Positions 8,319 to 14,755 of a stretch of 21,239 nt of DNA are shown here, piece by piece. Numbering within the stretch: the stretch's first letter is position 1; each line of letters opens with the position of its first letter. The position numbers and the translations under genes were made by a program. The DNA comes from a virus: positions 1 through 21,239 of the IMG/VR virus record IMGVR_UViG_3300010148_000157; one strand, 5' to 3'. A model generated the notes under the pieces. The model had not been told where the DNA came from. It did not search any database and worked only from the letters and a program-made list of their open reading frames with translations.

Positions 8319-8614
8319 CAAAATTATACCAACAAATAGACGGAGTTAAAGTTGAATTAACTGCTGAAGAAATTGCATTAAAAGAAAAAGAAGAAAAAGA
8401 GTGGGAAGACGAAAAGCCTGTAAGAATAAAGGAAAGTTTAAGAAATAGAAGAGAACCTTTGTTATTCGAAGCTGATTATAAAATAAATACACTTGTAGAT
8501 AATGGTGGTGATGCATCTGCTTGGAGAAAGTATAGACAAGAGCTTAGAGACATTACTAAAGCATCTGACTTAAATAATGTAACATTTCCAAATAAACCAG
8601 ATGATGTTGATTAA
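8315..8614 (+). CDS. tail fibre assembly chaperone-like protein
   Basis: 99 residues, strongly charged. It has the pattern of phage tail assembly chaperones (Phage_tail_APC-like): a charged helical N-terminal half (LTAEEIALKEKEEKEWED), then RNRREPLLFEADY, a Trp-containing AWRKYRQELRDI and a closing P-rich tail (TFPNKPDDVD). The Arg-Asn-x-x-Glu-x-x-Leu, Tyr-Arg-Gln-x-Leu-Arg-Asp-Ile and final Pro-rich segment are the recognisable positions. Such proteins help fibres fold or attach and are not part of the virion. It closes the AT-richer fibre island and overlaps both neighbours (ATGA before, TAATG after). Confidence 0.75.
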   Translation: MTKLYQQIDGVKVELTAEEIALKEKEEKEWEDEKPVRIKESLRNRREPLLFEADYKINTLVDNGGDASAWRKYRQELRDITKASDLNNVTFPNKPDDVD

Positions 8615-9204
8615 TGCTAGGCCATTACCCTTTATCAGCGCATTCCATTGCGTCTGCTGGCCATAAATTCCAGGATTTTGCTGCAAGTATTTCATCAGCA
8701 TTAACTGTTTCATCAACTGTTGTATTAATTAGAGAAAACGCAGCCAATAGACCTACAACTGTCGTAGGCACTGGAACAATAAAACTAATTAATGGCGCAG
8801 CTGGTAGCGCAAGTTCATCCTTGGCAACGTCTGGTGGAATGACAGCAATTTTTTCTGGGGCAGCAAATGTATCAACGTCTGCTACAACGACAGGCGCTGT
8901 AAAGTTAATACGTAATGCAAGTGGAAATGCATTAACAGCTGTTACAAGTGCTGGTTCCATAAATTTAATTAGAGGTGTAGATGGTTCTGTATCAGTTGCT
9001 GTAAATCAAAGTACTGAAATGAACGCAATACTAGCACTAGTGGCCAACGTAACAGGCACTGCGCCTATGACAGCATTACTAACTATACTAGGTGACATTT
9101 GGACAGTACAAAATGCTAGTTCAACGTCATTTAGTACGCAATCAGCAGCTAGTACAAGTTACGCAGAGCAAGCGACAACAACAACAGAATATTTGGTACA
9201 ATAA
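8614..9204 (+). CDS. repeat-rich low-complexity virion-type protein
   Basis: 196 residues of Ala/Ser/Thr/Val-rich repeats. Residues about 20-155 contain degenerate units of about 30 residues in which a hydrophobic strand (VVLIRENAA, IKLINGAAG, VKLIRNASG, INLIRGVDG) alternates with a Thr/Ser/Ala strand. Residues 163-196 are a second repeat type of exactly ten residues: aromatic, two any, Gln, then Ala/Ser/Thr text (WTVQ, FSTQ, YAEQ, YLVQ). No signal peptide. I recognise similar repeat proteins from marine phage tail regions but no function. Bases return to the backbone type here (CCAGG at 8670, GCGC at 8638). It lies just before the nozzle gene and overlaps it by one base, so a tail-associated role is likely. 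Confidence 0.65.
   Translation: MLGHYPLSAHSIASAGHKFQDFAASISSALTVSSTVVLIRENAANRPTTVVGTGTIKLINGAAGSASSSLATSGGMTAIFSGAANVSTSATTTGAVKLIRNASGNALTAVTSAGSINLIRGVDGSVSVAVNQSTEMNAILALVANVTGTAPMTALLTILGDIWTVQNASSTSFSTQSAASTSYAEQATTTTEYLVQ
9100..9201 (+). repeat. 3.4 ten-residue coding repeats, aromatic-x-x-Gln
   Basis: Four in-register units with periods of exactly 30 bases encode WTVQNASSTS, FSTQSAASTS, YAEQATTTTE and a final YLVQ. The aromatic residue at place 1 and Gln at place 4 are invariant, while the DNA itself has diverged, so the pattern is maintained at protein level. Confidence 0.8.
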
Positions 9205-10670
9205 TGGCAAAAAAACTATTTTCAATTAGAGGATCACAATTAACTGAAAGTGGTATTTTTAAGTCTACTCATGCCCTGGACGCACCGTTATGGACAGATG
9301 GCGTAAACGTCATATTTAAAAATGGTGGCGCACAAAAGATTGGTGGAAGTACACAAGTCGCAACACAAAGTGTGACAACACCAGTAAGAGGCGCAGAGGC
9401 TTATCAATTAAGTGACAATATCCAAAGGTTGTTTTTTGGCACTACAGATAAATTATACATGTATGTCCCTGGAACTGGAATTACCCAGGAAGGCACTGGC
9501 TACAGTGGTAATGAACATGAAGGCGCTACTAGCATTGCAACAACTTGGTCATTTACGTCATTTGGAGATCTTGTAATAGCAACTAACGGCACGTCAGCGC
9601 CTCAAATATGGAAACTGACAACTGACGCCTTTGCAGCGCTGTCAAGTGAAACAAATGCCACTGGTGTTCCAAGTACAGCAGAAATAGTAATGAGAATTAG
9701 AGGCCATATACTATTGTTTAATACTAACAGTGGTGACAATACTATTGCATTTAGTGACGTAGAAAGTCCTCACATATACACGCCAACAAGTACAAATGCA
9801 GCTGGATCACTAGTAGTGAGAGACATGAATGGCGCTATTAAAGCTGCTGTACCATTTAAGGATGGCGCATTAGTTTTAGGTAAAGACCAGGCGTTTACTG
9901 TTAAATATGTTGGGTCACCGTTTTTCTTTACTTACAAGCAAGTTACAACAGGCATAGGCGCTGTGTCTAAGGCCAGTGTAATAGTTGTGAATAACATTGC
10001 CTACGGCATGGGACAAAGAGGTATATGGCAATTTGACGGCCTTAATTACAAGTATATTGATACACCAGCACTACAGGAATTTATCCAGGCAAATTGGGAA
10101 GACAGTGAGTTATCTAAGGTTTGCGCTACGTATGACTTAGAAAATAAAACAATTTACTGGTTTATCCCCACTGCTAACAATTCAGAAAATAGCCTGGGCG
10201 TTGTGTATAATGTGCAAAACGGTAGTTGGTCACGCATTGACTTTGGACGTACTGCTGCTGTTCCTTACATGGGAGCATTTAAGCATCCATACATGTTTGC
10301 GCATTCTGGTAGTACAGCAAGTTTAAGATCACATAACACTGAAGTAAATGACAATGGATCTGCATTATCAGCAACATTGACGTCAAAGCCACTAGATTTT
10401 AATGAAGCAAATTTATTTAAAAGTATTACTTTTGTGTCACTGCAAATGAGAACACTGACAGGAACTGTAAACGTCAGATTAGGTACACAAAATAATTTAG
10501 ATGACAGCGTGTCATTTTCGTCATCGACTGCCCTGGACGATGGTTTTGAAAAAATTAACGTAAGGCAAACAGGGCGCTTTATTACTTTAGAAGTATCCAG
10601 TACTGCCACAGGCGCTAACTGGGCAATGACTGGATTTGATATGCATGGTGTTCCAGCTGGGAGGATATAA
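9204..10670 (+). CDS. tail nozzle/hub-like structural protein
   Basis: 488 residues, beta-rich throughout. The N-terminus has LDAPLWTDGVNVIFKNGGAQ (26-43), a Trp-Thr-Asp-Gly-Val-Asn-Val pattern common to podovirus tail tube/nozzle proteins, where the strand WxxGxNVxFxxGxxxKxGG recurs. Further strands alternate with Gly turns (RLFFGTTDKLYMY, FGDLVIATNGTSAPQIWK, RGHILLFNT, IAYGMGQRGIWQFDG), suggesting a beta-propeller-like body as in P22 gp10-type hubs. It would form the lower tail, through which DNA passes, below the adaptor. Overlaps on both sides (one base each) fit coupled translation. The alternative is another large tail protein; there is no enzymatic motif. Confidence 0.72.
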   Translation: MAKKLFSIRGSQLTESGIFKSTHALDAPLWTDGVNVIFKNGGAQKIGGSTQVATQSVTTPVRGAEAYQLSDNIQRLFFGTTDKLYMYVPGTGITQEGTGYSGNEHEGATSIATTWSFTSFGDLVIATNGTSAPQIWKLTTDAFAALSSETNATGVPSTAEIVMRIRGHILLFNTNSGDNTIAFSDVESPHIYTPTSTNAAGSLVVRDMNGAIKAAVPFKDGALVLGKDQAFTVKYVGSPFFFTYKQVTTGIGAVSKASVIVVNNIAYGMGQRGIWQFDGLNYKYIDTPALQEFIQANWEDSELSKVCATYDLENKTIYWFIPTANNSENSLGVVYNVQNGSWSRIDFGRTAAVPYMGAFKHPYMFAHSGSTASLRSHNTEVNDNGSALSATLTSKPLDFNEANLFKSITFVSLQMRTLTGTVNVRLGTQNNLDDSVSFSSSTALDDGFEKINVRQTGRFITLEVSSTATGANWAMTGFDMHGVPAGRI

Positions 10671-11884
10671 TGCCTATACTTCCTCAACGTGGCCAGGATG
10701 AAGAAGCTAACGAATACCTAGACAGAATACTGCCAGAACTAAATGAAATATTAGAAAATTCTGTTAGTGGTGGCGCATTTGTAAAAGACGGTAAAATATT
10801 TGTAAAAGTTGTTTCACCGTACAATGCAGCAGATAAAGACTTAGAATTAGGCAAGATGCTTACTAATTCTGCAAATATAGTAACAATAGACACTGAGAAG
10901 TTAGAAGACGCAGCTGTTACCCTGGCTAAAGTTGCTAATGGATCTATTAGTGGTGATAAGCTAGTTACAAGTGAAGCCGTTATAACGCAAAGCGCTCAAA
11001 TAGGTGACGCTACAATACTGACTGCTGCTATTGGTGACGCACAAATAACAAACGCAAAAATAGGCAGTTTAGACGCTAATAAAATAACATCTGGGTCACT
11101 TGCAGCAGATCGACTAGGCGCCAATAGTATTACGGCTGGCAAGATAGCAGCAGACACAATAACAAGTGACAAGATTGCAGCCAATGCCATTACAAGTAGT
11201 GAGTTAGCGAGTGACGCTGTAACAGCAAATAAAATTGCAGCGAATGCAGTGACAACTGATAAGTTATCAGCAAATAGTATTACAAGTGCAAAGTTAGCTA
11301 CAAGTAGTCTTATAACCCAATCAGCGCAGATAGATGACGGTATTATTACGAATGCTAAAATAAACAGTCTAAACGCAGATAAAATTAGTGGTGGCACAAT
11401 AAGTGCTAGTTTTTTGTCTGGTGGTACTCTTACTATTGGATCTGGTGGTATAGAAACTATTGTAGGATCCTTTAACCCAGCAAACTTAAACGCTGGCGTT
11501 ATTTTACAAGTATTAGCTAATAGTGTTGGACGAGGTAGTGGAACAAGTACATCAACCATTCCAAGTACTACATTTACGTCAACGAATAATACTTCATTTA
11601 ATACAGATGCAGTTGTCATATTAATTGCTAATGCAAGTACATTTTCATCTGGACAGGGAACGCAAATAGCTACACGTTTTATGACAGGGTCAACGGCTTT
11701 GGCATTAACTCAAACGGCAGCTTGCAGTGGCGCTGGAAATGCTGATGTTCGCATACACGCAGCTAGAGTACAATTAAACAAAAATCAGCAGTACTTTGCC
11801 AGTATATCATTTAATGACAATGGACAAGGCGAAGCTGGTCAAGGAACAGGATCAGCTGTAATTTTAGAAGTCAGACGAGTTTAA
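10670..11884 (+). CDS. tail protein with decad (beta-helix-like) repeats
   Basis: 404 residues. Residues 1-75 are a globular N-terminus with a predicted strand region (GAFVKDGKIFVKVVSP). Residues 81-240 are ten-residue repeats in register, clearest at 151-210: ANSITAGKIA, ADTITSDKIA, ANAITSSELA, SDAVTANKIA, ANAVTTDKLS, ANSITSAKLA. Such IT-x-x-KIA repeats occur in phage central tail and fibre proteins, where they form a slender trimeric beta shaft. Residues from about 275 form a compact C-terminal domain with many Thr/Ser, possibly a tip. It follows the nozzle gene, so it may be a central spike or tail-tip fibre. Receptor binding is inferred, not shown. Start overlaps the nozzle stop (TAATG). 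Confidence 0.72.
   Translation: MPILPQRGQDEEANEYLDRILPELNEILENSVSGGAFVKDGKIFVKVVSPYNAADKDLELGKMLTNSANIVTIDTEKLEDAAVTLAKVANGSISGDKLVTSEAVITQSAQIGDATILTAAIGDAQITNAKIGSLDANKITSGSLAADRLGANSITAGKIAADTITSDKIAANAITSSELASDAVTANKIAANAVTTDKLSANSITSAKLATSSLITQSAQIDDGIITNAKINSLNADKISGGTISASFLSGGTLTIGSGGIETIVGSFNPANLNAGVILQVLANSVGRGSGTSTSTIPSTTFTSTNNTSFNTDAVVILIANASTFSSGQGTQIATRFMTGSTALALTQTAACSGAGNADVRIHAARVQLNKNQQYFASISFNDNGQGEAGQGTGSAVILEVRRV
11120..11299 (+). repeat. six exact-length 30-base coding repeats
   Basis: Six consecutive 30-base units encode the ten-residue pattern (A/S)(N/D)-x-(I/V)T-x-x-(K/E)(I/L)(A/S). No unit is inserted or missing in this block; flanking units are more degenerate. The DNA copies differ at many third positions, so they are old. 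Confidence 0.85.
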
Positions 11885-12255
11885 TGAACGTAAAGCCACA
11901 ATCCAGTCCAGAGGATTGGATTAGACTGGAACAGTACATTGATGACAGTCTCAGCGTAGGCGTAAGACTGTACACAGTTACTGATATATTTAAAGCTATT
12001 AGTACTGGTGAGATGCAGTTTTGGCCAGGTAGAGACTGCGTCATGGTCACAAGTATAATTAATTACCCACAATGCAAAATGTTAGACATTGTAGTGGGTG
12101 GAGGTAACTTGAAAGAGTTACTGTCAATGGAAAAGATTTTAGCTATTTACGCAAAGCAACACGGTTGCAAATACCTAAGCACTGGGGGTAGGCGTGGATG
12201 GTTTAAAGCAACTAAAAGTCAACACCAAGTAATAACCGTTTTTAAGGAGATATAA
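11884..12255 (+). CDS. small GNAT-like phage protein
   Basis: 123 residues. The order of elements matches short acetyltransferase-like proteins seen in tail/ejection regions of marine podoviruses: N-terminal helix (PEDWIRLEQYID), a strand-containing MQFWPGRDCVMVTSI, a hydrophobic beta strand with CKMLDIVVGGGNLKEL (65-79, the usual acetyl-CoA-side beta bulge place), a helix (MEKILAIYAKQHGCK) and the C-terminal GCKYLSTGGRRGWFK (94-108). The family core Gly-Arg-x-Gly-Trp is kept. Substrate is unknown; modification of a virion or host protein or a purely structural use of the fold are both possible. It overlaps the genes on both sides by one base, so it is made together with tail and ejection proteins. 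Confidence 0.65.
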   Translation: MNVKPQSSPEDWIRLEQYIDDSLSVGVRLYTVTDIFKAISTGEMQFWPGRDCVMVTSIINYPQCKMLDIVVGGGNLKELLSMEKILAIYAKQHGCKYLSTGGRRGWFKATKSQHQVITVFKEI

Positions 12256-13076
12256 TGCCTAGTAAACAAAAAGTAGCAACAACTACATCGACAACAGATA
12301 TACCAGAGTGGATGAAACAGGACTACGTAATACCAGCACTAGATAAAGCTAAGGGTATGCTAGACGATGAATTTACGCCATTTACAGGCGATAGATTTGC
12401 TGACAAATCACAGTTTACAACTGACGCTATGAACAAAATAACTGGTATGTCTGGCATGTCTTTAAAAGACAGATCCGATTACATGAACCCATTTACAAAT
12501 GAAGTTATAGACGCCAGTAACCAGGTAATTAAAGATGAAACAATGGCTTTGAACACAGATCTTTTAGGTAACAGCTACAACATTGGCGCAGACACTAATA
12601 CCAGGGTTGGCGTTGCCCAGGGTGAGTTAGCGAATTCGGCAGCAGACGCCATAGCTGATAACACCAGTAGATTAAAAATGGCTGGATTTCAGCAAGCTGG
12701 CCAGGATATGTTGCAAGACTTTAATTTAGGCGTGTCACAAGCTGACAACTTATATAAAGCTGGCGCAGTAGACCAGTCATTTGACCAACAACAAAAAGAC
12801 TTTGACTATGGCGAATTTTTGGGCGCCCAAGGTCAAGAAGCCAAAAACTTAAATCAATTACTGGCAGCTATTGCTGGCGTTCCACAAGGCCAGGTATCTA
12901 CGCAACAAACACCGTACACGAGTAACCCATTTGCTACAGCTATTGGCATAGGCAGTAAAATTATGATGCCTCAAATGGGATTTATGTCTGGCACTGGTGG
13001 CCTGTCACCTTTTGGGTTAGGAACTGGTGGTTTTAATCCTTTTAGTGGCTTTAATCCATTTCAATTTGGGATATAA
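12255..13076 (+). CDS. DNA ejection / internal virion protein
   Basis: 273 residues. Residues 16-40 (IPEWMKQDYVIPALDKAKGM) and YMNPFTNEVIDA (76-87) are a pattern I recognise from podovirus ejection proteins, in which Tyr-x-Asn-Pro-(F/Y)-Thr-x-x-Val-Ile-Asp precedes a long Gln/Asp/Asn-rich helical region (about 90-215). The C-terminus is Gly/Phe/Pro-rich with the repeat GFNPFSGFNPFQFG. Proteins of this kind are packaged in the head and enter the host with the DNA. It is the first of three such genes in a row, and its start overlaps the GNAT-like gene by one base. The Phe-Pro tail could mark membrane contact or a packaging signal; that is inference. Confidence 0.72.
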   Translation: MPSKQKVATTTSTTDIPEWMKQDYVIPALDKAKGMLDDEFTPFTGDRFADKSQFTTDAMNKITGMSGMSLKDRSDYMNPFTNEVIDASNQVIKDETMALNTDLLGNSYNIGADTNTRVGVAQGELANSAADAIADNTSRLKMAGFQQAGQDMLQDFNLGVSQADNLYKAGAVDQSFDQQQKDFDYGEFLGAQGQEAKNLNQLLAAIAGVPQGQVSTQQTPYTSNPFATAIGIGSKIMMPQMGFMSGTGGLSPFGLGTGGFNPFSGFNPFQFGI

Positions 13077-13079
13077 TTT

Positions 13080-14744
13080 ATGAATATTTTAGACGTAGCA
13101 ACACAGCCAACAAGTTCAAGAAAGCGCTTTGACAATTTAAGGCGTTACAATGCACTGCACTCTTTAGGTGACATGCTTATAGCGTATGGCGCACCTACAA
13201 AGGTTGGCGAAAATAATTTAAATGCGTTTATGCAAATTAGTGAAGCTGCCAATAAAAGAAATACTAATATTATGCAGCAAGAGCAGCAGTTTAACCAGGC
13301 ATCGTCATTACTGCCATTAGTTGATCAATACGCTACTTCACTTAACCTATCGCCAGAACGTATAGCACAAATCAAAGCAGATCCAGTAGGCAATGCGTCT
13401 TTTCTACAAGCATTACAAACTAATAATATGAATACGTCATTTGCTACATCTAAAGCAATTAAAGGTAATTTAGCGTCACTACAATTAGCAAAAGCAATGG
13501 GTATGCCTATGCTACAAAATAAATCTGAAGAGGAATTACAGGGTTTAAGTTCTAATACTCAACTGCAACCATTCCTACAAACCTTTATTCAAGAAAAAGC
13601 AAAAAGAGGATTTCCAGATTTACAAGTCATGCAATTAAATAATGGTCAACTTGCTGTTTTTGATAAAAATGGTATTGGATTAAAAGCTGACGGTAGTATT
13701 GATCAAAATATGATTACAATTATAGGTGACAAAAAAGCAAATACAATGAATGTCACAGAGCCTTCATACGATAAAGAAAAAGGTATGTGGATGCAAAAAA
13801 CAGTAATACTTGATAAAAATACACCAGACAAAACAAATTCATATGGATTTGCAGTTGTAGGACAATCACCATCAAGACCTTTATTTGCAGAAAAAACTTC
13901 AGATACACAAAAAGTACAAGACGCATTAGAAACATTGCAGATACCTGGAATAGATAAAAATAGTGCAGAATATAAAGCAGCTAAAATGTTTTTAGATAAG
14001 TACGCTAACCAGGGTAAAATGTCACTGGAAATAGGTGAAGACGGTTCAGTCAAATTTACGCAAGGCATGCCTGGTGATAGTGGATTATCTACTAAAATGG
14101 CTAATGACATTGACGATCAAATACTAACACTTGGTGAAGATCTTTTAAAATTAGATAATATTTTTGCTAATTTTGATCCATCATTTTTAACTTTAGGTGG
14201 AAGATTTGACAGGGCAAAACTTTCTTTTAAGGATTTAATGGCTGGCGCAATACCAGGTATAGATGCATTAGACGAGACAGAAAGAAATAGGTTATCTAGC
14301 CAAACAAATTTCTTTGCAGACGTAGCAGAACGATTTAACCAAATACTTTTAAAAATGTCTGGTGCAGCTGTTATGGAAGGTGAATTTAAACGACAAGCAG
14401 AAGCAAATCCAAACAAAAAAGATACGCCAACAGTTTTCATTACTAAAGTAAAACGCCAAATGAAATTTATTATTGGCGCTTTAGGACGATTAGATAAATT
14501 AAAAAAGCAAGGCATATCTGGTGATTTGTTTATGACAGAGTTAAAGAAAAACGGCTCTAGTATTTTTGGTGAAACTGTAGAAAGTGGTGACGAACATGTT
14601 GCTCAAATGATAACAAATAGAGCAGCTGAAATATTACAAGAAAATGAAAATTACGAACAACCTCAAGCTATTAATCTAGCTGTTCGTGAAGTATTTCAAG
14701 AACTAAACATACCACTAAGTTTTTTAAAATTTTACCGTAATTAA
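13080..14744 (+). CDS. internal virion (ejection) protein, helical
   Basis: 554 residues, mostly alpha-helical and Gln/Asn/Lys-rich, no signal peptide or clear membrane span. The N-terminal part contains SRKRFDNLRRYNALHSLGDM and a long helix (AFMQISEAANKRNTNIMQQE), while the C-terminal third has FFADVAERFNQILLKMSGAA followed by KRQAEANPNKKDTPTVFITK. I recognise it only as the type of large protein between the ejection protein and the longest internal protein of marine podoviruses. No lytic transglycosylase motif is seen. Function inferred from length, helicity and position. Its ribosome binding site is weak, and only three bases separate it from the previous stop, so translation may depend on coupling. 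Confidence 0.65.
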   Translation: MNILDVATQPTSSRKRFDNLRRYNALHSLGDMLIAYGAPTKVGENNLNAFMQISEAANKRNTNIMQQEQQFNQASSLLPLVDQYATSLNLSPERIAQIKADPVGNASFLQALQTNNMNTSFATSKAIKGNLASLQLAKAMGMPMLQNKSEEELQGLSSNTQLQPFLQTFIQEKAKRGFPDLQVMQLNNGQLAVFDKNGIGLKADGSIDQNMITIIGDKKANTMNVTEPSYDKEKGMWMQKTVILDKNTPDKTNSYGFAVVGQSPSRPLFAEKTSDTQKVQDALETLQIPGIDKNSAEYKAAKMFLDKYANQGKMSLEIGEDGSVKFTQGMPGDSGLSTKMANDIDDQILTLGEDLLKLDNIFANFDPSFLTLGGRFDRAKLSFKDLMAGAIPGIDALDETERNRLSSQTNFFADVAERFNQILLKMSGAAVMEGEFKRQAEANPNKKDTPTVFITKVKRQMKFIIGALGRLDKLKKQGISGDLFMTELKKNGSSIFGETVESGDEHVAQMITNRAAEILQENENYEQPQAINLAVREVFQELNIPLSFLKFYRN

Positions 14745-14755
14745 TAGGATAAAAA

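Noticed and set aside
10996-11619. 207-residue minus-strand frame opposite the decad repeats
   Set aside because: It mirrors the repeats of the plus-strand gene; its hydrophobic text is what the reverse complement of Ala/Ile/Thr/Lys repeats gives, and it has no ribosome binding site or operon context.
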